The position numbers and the translations under genes are program-made. A stretch of DNA of 12,260 nucleotides from Candidatus Komeilibacteria bacterium RIFCSPLOWO2_02_FULL_48_11 (lineage in GTDB: Bacteria; Patescibacteriota; Patescibacteriia; UBA2169): NCBI GenBank assembly GCA_001818435.1, contig MHKO01000020.1, positions 6,301 through 18,560 on the forward strand, read 5' to 3'. The notes beneath the pieces are model-generated. The model was not told where the DNA came from, made no database searches, and saw nothing but the letters and a program-made list of their open reading frames with translations. Positions 1 through 6,359 of this stretch are shown in pieces. The first letter of the stretch is position 1, and every line of letters begins with the position of its first letter.

Positions 1-628
1 TGCTGACGGAAAGTTCGCCTTTGGCCAGATAGACATTATTCACATCCGTGATTTCTAATTCGCCCCGGCTTGACGGCTGGAGGTTTTTGGCAATGTCCAC
101 GACGCGGTTGTCATACAAATACAAACCCGTCACCGCAAAATCGGAAATATATTGTTTGGGTTTTTCCACAATTTGCGTGGCTTTGTTATTAGCATCAAAA
201 GCCACCACCCCAAACCGTTCCGGATCAGATACTTTTTTGGCAAATACCTGGGCGCCGGTTTTAAAGGCTTTAATCTGCGCGGAAAAATCATCTTCAAAAA
301 TATTGTCGCCTAAAATCAAAGCCACATTATCGTTGCCAATAAAATTCTCGCCAATAATAAACGCCTGGGCAATGCCCTCGGGCTTGTCTTGGATTTCGTA
401 AGTGAATTTAACGCCCAGTTCTTTGCCCGAGCCCAAGAGCCGCAAAAAATCGCCCGCCCGGTCCGGCGCCGTGATAATTAAAATCTCCGTAATCCCGCCG
501 CGCCTTAAAGTTTGGAGCGGATAATAAATCATTGGCTTGTTATAAATCGGGAGCAATTGTTTGGAGGTAACTTTGGTCAGCGGCGAGAGGCGCGAGCCGC
601 CGCCGCCGGCGAGGATGATGCCTTTCAT
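1..628 (-). CDS. rfbA: Glucose-1-phosphate thymidylyltransferase (RmlA), C-terminus cut by window edge
   Basis: First enzyme of the dTDP-L-rhamnose pathway: couples glucose-1-phosphate and dTTP to dTDP-glucose in the cytoplasm. The frame stays open from ATG at 626-628 to the left edge, giving 209 of the roughly 240-290 residues usual for the family. Visible signatures are the nucleotide-binding loop near residues 8-15 (GGGGSRLSP), [16 protein letters not shown] at 23-38, the metal-binding LGDNIF at 106-111 (Asp108), EKP at 155-157, AVTGLYLYD at 165-173 and [12 protein letters not shown] at 187-198. The start forms an ATGA overlap with the stop of the upstream RelE-like toxin gene, so translation is probably coupled to it; a GAGG lies upstream of the ATG. 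It is probably transcribed from the promoter ahead of the toxin-antitoxin pair. No repeat insertion is seen in the visible part. Confidence 0.95.
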   Translation of the reverse strand, partial: MKGIILAGGGGSRLSPLTKVTSKQLLPIYNKPMIYYPLQTLRRGGITEILIITAPDRAGDFLRLLGSGKELGVKFTYEIQDKPEGIAQAFIIGENFIGNDNVALILGDNIFEDDFSAQIKAFKTGAQVFAKKVSDPERFGVVAFDANNKATQIVEKPKQYISDFAVTGLYLYDNRVVDIAKNLQPSSRGELEITDVNNVYLAKGELSVS

Positions 629-963
629 AAATTTTTTGCCTCATTTCTAACATTTTCCGCATGCGCCAATATCTCTTCTTTGGATATGGAATCACGATCC
701 CCTTTAAAATAAATAACGATTGGCGCCAATGTGTTCTCAATTTCAAGCACCAAAATAATCAAACGAAACGCGTGGCTCTTGCCCCGGGCAATATCGCTTG
801 AACGCACCCTCATCTTGTACGCTTGCGCGCCAAGAAATTGCGCTTGTTTCTTATCGAACTTCTTCAGCGCGTCTATAACGTCTTTGGCAATATTCCGGTA
901 CTTTCTCCGGTATGATTCGAGTTGCTTTTTAAAATGCTGGGCAAAAAATATCTCGTAATCCAT
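625..963 (-). CDS. RelE/ParE-superfamily toxin
   Basis: 112 residues. The C-terminal half matches the RelE/HigB-like mRNA interferase pattern: [19 protein letters not shown] at about residues 49-67, then a hydrophobic strand and [17 protein letters not shown] at about 82-98. In characterised relatives such proteins cleave ribosome-bound mRNA, with basic residues doing catalysis; Arg52, Arg54, Arg67 and Lys87 are the equivalents I can see, but the exact catalytic set is not assignable by eye. It starts 2 bp after the stop of the ribbon-helix-helix antitoxin gene, a classic two-gene module, and its TGA overlaps the ATG of rmlA. Toxicity is inferred from family and context. Placement directly in front of rmlA means the pathway gene is cotranscribed with a toxin. 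Confidence 0.85.
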   Translation of the reverse strand: MDYEIFFAQHFKKQLESYRRKYRNIAKDVIDALKKFDKKQAQFLGAQAYKMRVRSSDIARGKSHAFRLIILVLEIENTLAPIVIYFKGDRDSISKEEILAHAENVRNEAKNL

Positions 964-965
964 AA

Positions 966-1223
966 CTATAATAAATCCGCCAGCTGTTCTTCAGGTGAAG
1001 GAAGTTTTTTGCCGCGCAACTTTTTACTCAATGTCTCCCCCAACTCGGTCATTTCCCGCTCAAACCGTTCATCAATCGTTTCTTGAGGATGGCGAAAATC
1101 CTTAATGGCGCCCCAGGCCGCGAAACGAAAAAATTCCGCTTTGCTGGTAAAGCCGCGTTTTTTAATGACTTCTTTGATATCCCGTTCCAGCGGTTTTGTT
1201 ATGGAAAAATTAACTACCGGCAT
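966..1223 (-). CDS. Ribbon-helix-helix (CopG/ParD-like) antitoxin
   Basis: 85 residues. The N-terminus has the ribbon-helix-helix layout: a short beta strand VVNFSI at residues 3-8, then an amphipathic helix ERDIKEVIKKRG at about 13-24 and TSKAEFFRFAAWGAI at about 26-40. The charged C-terminal half (about 45-85) is the expected toxin-binding tail. In such modules the antitoxin dimer neutralises the toxin and represses its own promoter. It begins 43 bp after the rmlD stop, behind a near-consensus promoter, and an 8-bp inverted repeat lies just in front of its start codon. It is followed 2 bp later by the RelE-like toxin gene. No Shine-Dalgarno is visible. The pairing is very likely; the exact antitoxin family is uncertain. 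Confidence 0.85.
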   Translation of the reverse strand: MPVVNFSITKPLERDIKEVIKKRGFTSKAEFFRFAAWGAIKDFRHPQETIDERFEREMTELGETLSKKLRGKKLPSPEEQLADLL

Positions 1224-1224
1224 A

Positions 1225-1252
1225 TATATGAATTTAATGTTGATTTCATATA
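1225..1252. promoter_or_regulatory. Inverted repeat, probable operator for the RHH antitoxin
   Basis: TATATGAA (1225-1232) and its exact complement TTCATATA (1245-1252) are separated by 12 bp, so the half-site centres lie 20 bp apart, close to two helical turns. It lies between the -10 element and the antitoxin start codon and covers the predicted transcription start. This is where a ribbon-helix-helix autorepressor would bind. Binding itself is inferred. Confidence 0.6.
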
Positions 1253-1253
1253 G

Positions 1254-1282
1254 AGTATAAACCCGTTATTTTGGGCTGTCAA
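1254..1282 (-). promoter_or_regulatory. Near-consensus sigma-70 promoter for antitoxin-toxin-rmlA
   Basis: On the minus strand TTGACA (1277-1282) is followed by a 17-bp spacer and TATACT (1254-1259): a perfect -35, optimal spacing and 5 of 6 matches in the -10. The -35 lies inside the last codons of rmlD. The predicted start of transcription, near 1247, falls in the inverted repeat at 1225-1252, giving a leader of roughly 25 nt. Confidence 0.7.
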
Positions 1283-2168
1283 CAGCGCGCTCTTGCGCGT
1301 ATGCCCGCAATGCTTCCTGCCATGTTCGCATTGGCGCTAACTTCGTGCTATTTAATACAGAGAAGGCTGGCCTTTTCGCTGGCAGAGGATATTCCGCCGT
1401 TGTGCAGGGCAACAAATCAACTTGTTTATTAAAAACTGTAAATATCTCTTTAGCAAACCCATACCAGCTTGTCTGCCCGCTTCCGGTGCGGTGATAAATG
1501 CCTGACGGTTGGTTGCTTTCCACCAGTTCGTGCGTGGCTTTGGCCAAATCCACGGCATATGTCGGCGAGCCAATCTGATCATCTATGACTTTGATGGGCT
1601 GGCCTTTCTCGGCCAAAGACAACATGGTTTCCACAAAGTTTTTTCCATCTTTTCCATATAACCAAGCAGTGCGAATGATGTAGTATTTAAAGCCGTCATC
1701 CTGAGCGCCAGCGAAGGATCCCGTGGATAAACCCTGGGATTCTTCACTTCGCTTCGCTTCGTTCAGAATGACGCGTTCCCCCACTAACTTTGACCTTCCA
1801 TACGCATTTACCGGATTCGGTTCATCATCCTCGCCATACCCCTCTTTTTTACTGCCGTCAAACACGTAATCAGTGGAATAATGGACTAAAATAGCGCCGA
1901 TTTTTACGGCGGCTTCGGCCAAATAACCCACGGCTTCGCCGTTGACTTTGGTGGCCAGCTCCTCGTTTGTTTCGCAAGCATCAACATTGGTATAAGCCGC
2001 GGCGTTGATAATGAGCTCTGGCCCTAAATCCGAAATTTTCTCATTGACTTGAGCTTGGTTAGTAATGTCAATTTCATCCATATCCCAAAGATAAGGCTTC
2101 CAGTCAAGAAATGCTTTAGCCAGTTCATGTCCCAGCATTCCTTTTGCGCCAATGATAAGAGTCTTCAT
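1266..2168 (-). CDS. rfbD: dTDP-4-dehydrorhamnose reductase (RmlD), with in-frame repeat insertion
   Basis: Last step of dTDP-L-rhamnose synthesis: NAD(P)H-dependent reduction of dTDP-4-keto-L-rhamnose. Short-chain dehydrogenase fold with GAKGMLG at residues 7-13 (dinucleotide binding), INAAAYTNVDACE at about 54-66, STDYVFDG at 98-105 and the catalytic YGRSK at 123-127 (Tyr123, Lys127), then YIIRTAWLYG and IDDQIGSPT. Total 300 residues. Residues 133-158 have no counterpart in the family and are the translation of a palindromic repeat at 1695-1772, set between the catalytic helix and the strand YYIIRTAW. The frame and all catalytic motifs are intact, so the protein is presumably functional with an extra surface loop. 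The gene starts 9 bp after the rmlB stop, in the same operon. Confidence 0.95.
   Translation of the reverse strand: MKTLIIGAKGMLGHELAKAFLDWKPYLWDMDEIDITNQAQVNEKISDLGPELIINAAAYTNVDACETNEELATKVNGEAVGYLAEAAVKIGAILVHYSTDYVFDGSKKEGYGEDDEPNPVNAYGRSKLVGERVILNEAKRSEESQGLSTGSFAGAQDDGFKYYIIRTAWLYGKDGKNFVETMLSLAEKGQPIKVIDDQIGSPTYAVDLAKATHELVESNQPSGIYHRTGSGQTSWYGFAKEIFTVFNKQVDLLPCTTAEYPLPAKRPAFSVLNSTKLAPMRTWQEALRAYAQERAVDSPK
1695..1772 (-). repeat. Palindromic repeat A1 (HPERSE-type) inserted in-frame in rmlD
   Basis: 78 bp, exactly 26 codons. The ends are imperfect inverted repeats (GTCATCCTGAGC at 1695-1706, GTTCAGAATGAC at 1761-1772). The centre has GGATCCC, the loop GTGGATAAACCCT, then GGGATTC. The core around GTGGATAAACC recurs in the repeats at 10749-10853 and 11721-11843. 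Here it is read in the VILNEAKRSEE frame rather than the HPERSE frame. Confidence 0.85.
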
Positions 2169-2177
2169 ATTTTATGT

Positions 2178-3221
2178 TTAATTTCCATAGTGGCTTTGAT
2201 AATACTGCCTATACTCCCCGCTCTTCACTCTCCTCCACCAGTCTTGATTATCTTGATACCATTTGATTGTTTGCTTTAATCCTTCCTCTAAAGACACTTG
2301 CGGTTTCCAACCAAGCTCTTTTCTTATCTTTGACGAATCCACGGCATAGCGCTGGTCATGACCTGGTCGCAATCCAGCCACTTCTTCCACTAGATCTTTG
2401 TTCTTACCCAGAGTGGTAAGAATAATTTCGGTAATTTGACGATTAATCACCTCTGGCTCGTTCTCGGCCGCAATGTCGTAGGCCTCGCCGACCTTGCCTT
2501 GGCGTAAAACCAAATCAACAGCCCGGCAATGGTCCTCGACATACAGCCAGTCGCGGATTTGCGCGCCGCCATCATAGAGCGGAAGCGGCTGGCCTTCAAT
2601 GGCGTTGGAAATGAAAAGCGGCACTAATTTTTCCGGAAATTGGAAAGGTCCGTAGTTGTTCGTGCAGCGCGTAATCATGGCTGGCACGCCGTGCGTGCGG
2701 ATTGCGGCCAGCACCATAACTTCGGACGCGGCTTTTGACGCCGAGTATGGCGAAGACGGCTTAAACGCGTCTCCGTTTTTTGATTTTTTTGGCGACTCAA
2801 TGTCTCCATACACCTCATCCGTGCTGACATGCACAAATCTTACTCCCCCTCCTTTACCAAGGAGGGGGCTGGGAGGTGGTAGAAGTTCTCTTACAACATC
2901 AATCACATTCTGCGTGCCAAAAACGTTGGTCTGTAAAAATTCGTGGCTGGAATGGATGGAGCGGTCCACGTGCGACTCTGCGGCAAAATGGATAATCGCG
3001 TCCACTCCCTCGGCTGCGCGACATAGCCCGTCATAATCACAAACATCACCCTGAATAAACTGGTACCGCTTATCGTTTTCAATATCTTTCAAATTTTCAA
3101 GATTGCCGGCGTAAGTGAGTTTGTCAAAATTAACGACTGAATCGTCTGGATACTTTTTTAAAATGTAGCGGATAAAATTGGAGCCAATAAACCCGGCTCC
3201 ACCGGTGACTAATATTTTCAT
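2178..3221 (-). CDS. rfbB: dTDP-glucose 4,6-dehydratase (RmlB), with in-frame repeat insertion
   Basis: Second step of the pathway: NAD+-dependent dehydration of dTDP-glucose to the 4-keto-6-deoxy sugar. Extended short-chain dehydrogenase of 347 residues with TGGAGFIGSN at 6-15, the Asp of NFDKLTYAGN at 31-40, HFAAESHVDRS at 78-88, the catalytic STDEVYG at 133-139 (Thr134, Asp135, Glu136) and YSASK at 159-163 (Tyr159, Lys163), then TRCTNNYGP and the RDWLYVEDH substrate segment. I chose ATG at 3221 because it makes an ATGA overlap with the kinase stop, like other junctions here; the TTG at 3230 is less likely. Residues about 115-127 (PPPSPLLGKGGGV) are the translation of a GC-rich hairpin repeat placed just before the RFVHVSTDEVYG strand. 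Confidence 0.95.
   Translation of the reverse strand: MKILVTGGAGFIGSNFIRYILKKYPDDSVVNFDKLTYAGNLENLKDIENDKRYQFIQGDVCDYDGLCRAAEGVDAIIHFAAESHVDRSIHSSHEFLQTNVFGTQNVIDVVRELLPPPSPLLGKGGGVRFVHVSTDEVYGDIESPKKSKNGDAFKPSSPYSASKAASEVMVLAAIRTHGVPAMITRCTNNYGPFQFPEKLVPLFISNAIEGQPLPLYDGGAQIRDWLYVEDHCRAVDLVLRQGKVGEAYDIAAENEPEVINRQITEIILTTLGKNKDLVEEVAGLRPGHDQRYAVDSSKIRKELGWKPQVSLEEGLKQTIKWYQDNQDWWRRVKSGEYRQYYQSHYGN
2841..2880 (-). repeat. Hairpin repeat B1 (PPLxKGG-type) inserted in-frame in rmlB
   Basis: A perfect 10-bp stem, CCCCCTCCTT (2845-2854) with AAGGAGGGGG (2859-2868), and a 4-base loop TACC, with remnants of an outer arm (GGGAGGTGGT at 2871-2880). It encodes about 13 residues rich in Pro and Gly. 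The same hairpin theme, with both stems intact, recurs at 7962-8009. Confidence 0.75.
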
Positions 3222-4162
3222 ATTGGACAATTATTTTGAAAACTTTTTTGATATCGTTCCCTAATTTGCTCTAAAGTCGGTTCATGCCTCTGGGTGCCAT
3301 AGTGCTCAACCGCGAATGAGGCAATAGTGGAGGCTAACTGCCCGGCAATTTGCCAATCCCAGTTATTAACAATGCCAGCTATGATTCCGGCGCGGTAAGC
3401 GTCCCCGGCGCCGGTCGGGTCTTCCACTTGCTCTGGATTAGCCGCGCTGATTTTGTATTCGCGCTCAAGAGTATAAATAATCGAGCCTTCCTGGCCTCGA
3501 GTCACAATAACCACAATGCCTTTGCCTGTCAAATCAGTCAATGAGAGCTTGCTTTTATCGGAAAAAACCTGCCATTCATAATCATTAAAAATACTCACTT
3601 TGGAATTGGCAGCCCCAAAAACCGCTTCTTCCGGGGATAAGGCGATAATCTGCTGGCCCGGGTCAAAAATATACGGCAGCTGGCTGGCTTTAGCCTCTTG
3701 GCAACGCTTGGCTATCTCTTGTTTGGTGGAAGGAGCAATGATTAAAAGATTTTCCTTATTTTTAAATTCTTCGGGAATTCCGACTTGGCTGCCAAAGGCC
3801 AAAGCTCCGGGATAGAAAGCGCTGATTTGATTATCGTCCAGATCAGTAATCATCTGGGCTGTGGCTGTTTGGTCATTTTCAAAAATCGCGACGTGCTTAG
3901 TCTTGATTCCAATCTTTTCCAAACGCTCGGCATAGCAGCCAAAATCACCGCCAGCCGCGGCCACAATAATCGGTTCCAAGCCCAGTAATTTTAAATTATA
4001 GGCAATGTTGCCGGCCGTGCCGCCAAACTGCTCTTCAAAGCGGTTGAGAGTGAAAGAAACGTTCAAAATGTGAATTTTATCCGGCAAGATGTGTTCGCGA
4101 AAGCGACCCGGAAAATCCATAATGCGGTCGTACGAGATTGAACCAGTAATGATGATGTTCAT
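3218..4162 (-). CDS. PfkB-family (adenosine kinase/ribokinase-like) carbohydrate kinase
   Basis: 314 residues, the usual PfkB length. PfkB signatures are FGGTAGNIAYNLKLLG at about 46-61 and DPTGAGDAYRAGI at 248-260, with the catalytic base at Asp254 and the anion hole GAGD. ATP-dependent phosphorylation of a nucleoside or sugar is the family reaction; the substrate cannot be told from the sequence. The N-terminus (ISYDRIMDFPGRF, then HILPDKIHIL) looks like the adenosine-kinase-like branch. ATG at 4162 is chosen over the ATG at 4228 because it starts at the conserved strand MNIIITG and gives an ATGA overlap with the HIT gene stop; the longer form would overlap HIT by 70 bp. Its own stop overlaps the rmlB start in the same way, so three genes are translationally coupled. 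Its role in a rhamnose operon is unclear. Confidence 0.85.
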   Translation of the reverse strand: MNIIITGSISYDRIMDFPGRFREHILPDKIHILNVSFTLNRFEEQFGGTAGNIAYNLKLLGLEPIIVAAAGGDFGCYAERLEKIGIKTKHVAIFENDQTATAQMITDLDDNQISAFYPGALAFGSQVGIPEEFKNKENLLIIAPSTKQEIAKRCQEAKASQLPYIFDPGQQIIALSPEEAVFGAANSKVSIFNDYEWQVFSDKSKLSLTDLTGKGIVVIVTRGQEGSIIYTLEREYKISAANPEQVEDPTGAGDAYRAGIIAGIVNNWDWQIAGQLASTIASFAVEHYGTQRHEPTLEQIRERYQKSFQNNCPI

Positions 4163-4566
4163 AAATGCTTTTGAATCGTTTGAGATATTTTGCTCAATTC
4201 TTCCTGCCCTAAACTTTTCCCATGCCAAAGTTTATGTCCATCATTGCTAAAACGCGGCATAATGTGAAAATGGGTGTGGAAAATAATTTGTCCGGCCTCG
4301 CGGCCGTTATTCACGCCCAAATTAAAAGCTAAAGCTCCGACAGCCTTAAGAACCGCCGGCGCGATTTTGCCAATCACTTGAATCAGTTTAGCTTGCAATT
4401 CCGGCGGCGTGTCCAATAAATCATTATGATGCTCTTTAGGAATTACGAGCGTGTGCCCGGGATTGATGGGGTGAATATCAAGGAACGCCAGCACGGCTTC
4501 GTCTTCATAAACTTTATGAGACGGAATCTCGCCAGAAACGATTTTGCAAAAAATACAGTCAGACAT
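4159..4566 (-). CDS. HIT-family nucleotide hydrolase/transferase (Hint-like)
   Basis: 135 residues with the histidine-triad motif HTHFH at residues 97-101 (His97, His99, His101; His99 should carry the nucleotidyl intermediate) and the upstream CIFCKI at 4-9, whose cysteines bind zinc in many Hint-like members. INPGHTLVIPKEH at 34-46 is the typical second strand. Family members hydrolyse AMP-linked substrates such as nucleoside phosphoramidates or dinucleoside polyphosphates; the substrate here is not determinable. The gene starts 5 bp after the hicA stop and overlaps the PfkB-family kinase by ATGA, suggesting the two products work together, perhaps on an adenylate or nucleoside, though that is inference. 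Confidence 0.9.
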   Translation of the reverse strand: MSDCIFCKIVSGEIPSHKVYEDEAVLAFLDIHPINPGHTLVIPKEHHNDLLDTPPELQAKLIQVIGKIAPAVLKAVGALAFNLGVNNGREAGQIIFHTHFHIMPRFSNDGHKLWHGKSLGQEELSKISQTIQKHL

Positions 4567-4571
4567 AAATA

Positions 4572-4784
4572 CTACAATAAATCTCTATCTAAACCTGCTT
4601 GTTTAAGAATAGTGTGAATAGTGCCTTTTTTCAAACTTTTTGGATGCATGTAAACCACTACCTGCTTATTTTTAACTTCATTGACAAGCGTCAAATGACT
4701 GCCTTTCTGCCGAGCGCGCACAAAACCATTCTTCTCCAAAAGCCGCACCATTTCAGTCGGCTTAATTTGAGAAAATTTAGGCAT
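4572..4784 (-). CDS. hicA: HicA-family mRNA interferase toxin
   Basis: 70 residues with the double-stranded-RNA-binding-like HicA fold: the N-terminal helix EMVRLLEKNGF at 11-21, then RQKGSHLTL at 25-33 carrying the conserved catalytic His30, then a strand and VVVYMHPKSLKKGTIHTILKQAGL near the C-terminus. Family members cleave mRNA and are held by HicB. It overlaps the upstream hicB by 8 bp, so translation is coupled, and is followed closely by the HIT gene. The order antitoxin then toxin is the reverse of the best-known hicAB arrangement. Confidence 0.9.
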   Translation of the reverse strand: MPKFSQIKPTEMVRLLEKNGFVRARQKGSHLTLVNEVKNKQVVVYMHPKSLKKGTIHTILKQAGLDRDLL

Positions 4785-5034
4785 ATACTTTTGTTTTTCT
4801 GGCTGACACCCCTAAAACAAAATAACGATCTTGACTGGGTTCAGGCACTGATTTTTTTCTGTCTCGCAAAGTTTCAATATAAACCTCGATTGCCTCTTGA
4901 ATATTTTCCTTGGCTTCTTCAAGAGTGTCCCCCTCGGAAATACACCCTGGAAGATCCGGCACCTCGACTGTGTAACCACCCTCGGATTGCGGCATGAATA
5001 TAGCTTCGTATTGTAATGATTTTATAATGTTCAT
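4777..5034 (-). CDS. hicB: HicB-family antitoxin, short form
   Basis: 85 residues. The N-terminal RNase-H-like HicB domain is clear: YEAIFMPQSEGGYTVEVPDLPGC (about 9-31, core GGYTVEVPDLPGC at 19-31) then SEGDTLEEAKENIQEAIEVYIE (about 33-54). There is no C-terminal helix-turn-helix or ribbon-helix-helix domain, which full-length HicB proteins of about 130 residues use for autoregulation. It begins 10 bp after the rmlC stop with no separate promoter visible, so its expression probably follows the rhamnose operon. Confidence 0.9.
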   Translation of the reverse strand: MNIIKSLQYEAIFMPQSEGGYTVEVPDLPGCISEGDTLEEAKENIQEAIEVYIETLRDRKKSVPEPSQDRYFVLGVSARKTKVYA

Positions 5035-5044
5035 ATTTTTATCA

Positions 5045-5593
5045 TTAAAAAGTAAATGGCGATTTAAAGTCTTTTAACAAAAAAATTTTTTGGTCTTTGG
5101 CCGAAACAATGGGATTTGGGAGCGGCCACTTGATGCCTAAGTCCGGGTCGTCCCAGCGGATTCCCATGTCCAATTCCGGAAAATAATAATCGCTGATTTT
5201 GTACAAGACATCCGCTGTCTCGGAAACAACCTGAAACCCATGAGCAAAGCCTTGGGGGATGAAAAACATCTTTTTATTCTCAGCCGAGAGCGTCACTGCC
5301 TCGCCTTGGCCGAAAGTCGGGGAACCAAGGCGCAAATCAACGGCCACGTCGAACACTTCGCCGCTTACCACCCAAACAAGTTTATCTTGCGCGTGCGGCG
5401 GCGCCTGAAAATGCAACCCGCGCAGAACGCCGCGCGTTGACTGGGAATGATTGTCTTGAACAAAGTCTGAATTAACGCCGTTCTCCGAAAAAACACGCTT
5501 AATATAGCGCTCCAAAAAAAATCCCCGCTCATCGCCATGGACTAACGGCTCAACCACTATTAAACCATCAATTTTAAGTTTCTGAAATTTCAT
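5045..5593 (-). CDS. rfbC: dTDP-4-dehydrorhamnose 3,5-epimerase (RmlC)
   Basis: Third step of dTDP-L-rhamnose synthesis: double epimerisation of the 4-keto sugar at C3 and C5. 182 residues, normal for this cupin-fold homodimer. Signatures are DERGFFLERY at 21-30, QDNHSQSTRGVLRGLHFQ at 46-63 with the catalytic base His61, the conserved Lys71, GEVFDVAVDLR at 78-88, FIPQGFAHGF at 111-120 and YKISDYY at 131-137 with Tyr131 as the likely acid. It is the first gene of the rhamnose cluster, preceded by a promoter-like sequence, and is followed by hicBA. No repeat insertion. The start is supported by family alignment; no good Shine-Dalgarno is seen. Confidence 0.95.
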   Translation of the reverse strand: MKFQKLKIDGLIVVEPLVHGDERGFFLERYIKRVFSENGVNSDFVQDNHSQSTRGVLRGLHFQAPPHAQDKLVWVVSGEVFDVAVDLRLGSPTFGQGEAVTLSAENKKMFFIPQGFAHGFQVVSETADVLYKISDYYFPELDMGIRWDDPDLGIKWPLPNPIVSAKDQKIFLLKDFKSPFTF

Positions 5594-5610
5594 AGATTCG
5601 GATCGCCTGT

Positions 5611-5639
5611 ATCTTATCTAATTTTTACCCATTTTTCAA
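5611..5639 (-). promoter_or_regulatory. Candidate promoter of the rmlC operon
   Basis: Minus strand: TTGAAA (5634-5639), a 17-bp spacer, TAAGAT (5611-5616). It lies in the 42-bp gap between the 61-residue membrane protein and rmlC, with its -35 overlapping the stop codon of the former. The predicted transcription start is near 5604, only about 10 nt before the rmlC ATG. Confidence 0.45.
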
Positions 5640-5821
5640 GTTTTATCCGGCGTAAAGAGCCACACCGCGCCGGACAACAAAAACACGAGTAAAATCCAAA
5701 CTGGATTAAAATAAAACGTGACAAAGCCTTCTTTCAAGGTTTCAAGGGTAAAAAGGGCAAGCGTCAAGACGACGCTTACGTGAAATATCTCTTTATTTAA
5801 GTCCAATAATATTTTTCGCAT
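5636..5821 (-). CDS. Small two-helix membrane protein, unknown function
   Basis: 61 residues with two hydrophobic segments, about residues 14-29 (HVSVVLTLALFTLE region) and 37-57 (YFNPVWILLVFLLSGAVWLF region), separated by a short polar loop: a hairpin in the membrane. I do not recognise the family. Its start lies 29 bp inside the end of the preceding 188-residue gene in another frame, which suggests coupled translation. It is the last gene of a GT-C, 188-residue, 61-residue run before the rmlC promoter. Real coding is supported by the overlap and by the membrane-like composition, but it is short. Confidence 0.6.
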   Translation of the reverse strand: MRKILLDLNKEIFHVSVVLTLALFTLETLKEGFVTFYFNPVWILLVFLLSGAVWLFTPDKT

Positions 5822-6359
5822 AAATCACCAACTCTGGCCAGCCAAACGGCTCGCGGGTAATGGTAGCCGTAATGTCGCCGACTATAATCTGGCCGTATTT
5901 ATCTTCCAAATCCGGAACAGAAAGAGAAAAATTAACGCGGTTATTATCAATAAAAAAATCTTGACGCGGCCAGGTCAGAGTTTTCCGCTGCTCATTTTCT
6001 GACTTATTTTTGTCCTGCAAAGTTTGCCAATTATATATCCAATCAACCCCGCGCTTCCGCGCGCCCAATTTTACAATTGGCGCCAGCTGGTTCTGCCAGG
6101 TGATATCAACCGCTATTTGTTTGATTTTAGGCGGCACTAAAACGTCAAAGTAAATCGGTTCGCGGTAAAAACTCTGCTTAGAGCCATTCTCGGGCAAGTC
6201 AATCACCCGATCATGAGGATATAAATCAGAAATCGGCGAAGCTGGATCGCCTTTTTTGTAACGCAAAACCATGATGGGGGCCGGAGAAAAATTCTGCCAA
6301 CCAATCCATCCCAGAAAAACTATTGCCATTAAATATAATACCCAACGCGCAATTTTCAT
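5793..6359 (-). CDS. Membrane-anchored protein of unknown function
   Basis: 188 residues. One N-terminal hydrophobic segment (about residues 5-22, WVLYLMAIVFLGWIGW) that acts as an uncleaved signal anchor, so the rest is probably outside the membrane. The exterior domain is rich in beta-like stretches (IYFDVLVPP, IAVDITW, RVNFSLSVPDL, IIVGDITATITR), with no cysteines or catalytic motif that I can recognise. Its start makes an ATGA overlap with the stop of the GT-C glycosyltransferase gene, so it is probably a partner of that enzyme, for example a lid or presentation domain; this is inference. Confidence 0.75.
   Translation of the reverse strand: MKIARWVLYLMAIVFLGWIGWQNFSPAPIMVLRYKKGDPASPISDLYPHDRVIDLPENGSKQSFYREPIYFDVLVPPKIKQIAVDITWQNQLAPIVKLGARKRGVDWIYNWQTLQDKNKSENEQRKTLTWPRQDFFIDNNRVNFSLSVPDLEDKYGQIIVGDITATITREPFGWPELVIYAKNIIGLK

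Noticed and set aside
3222..3230. TTG start for rmlB three codons upstream
   Set aside because: ATG at 3221 begins exactly at the conserved MKILVTGGAGFIG and forms the same ATGA overlap seen at neighbouring junctions.
4163..4228. Upstream ATG that would lengthen the PfkB kinase by 22 residues
   Set aside because: It would overlap the HIT gene by 70 bp, and the extra residues are its C-terminal coding region read in another frame; the conserved kinase strand starts at the ATG at 4162, which makes an ATGA junction.
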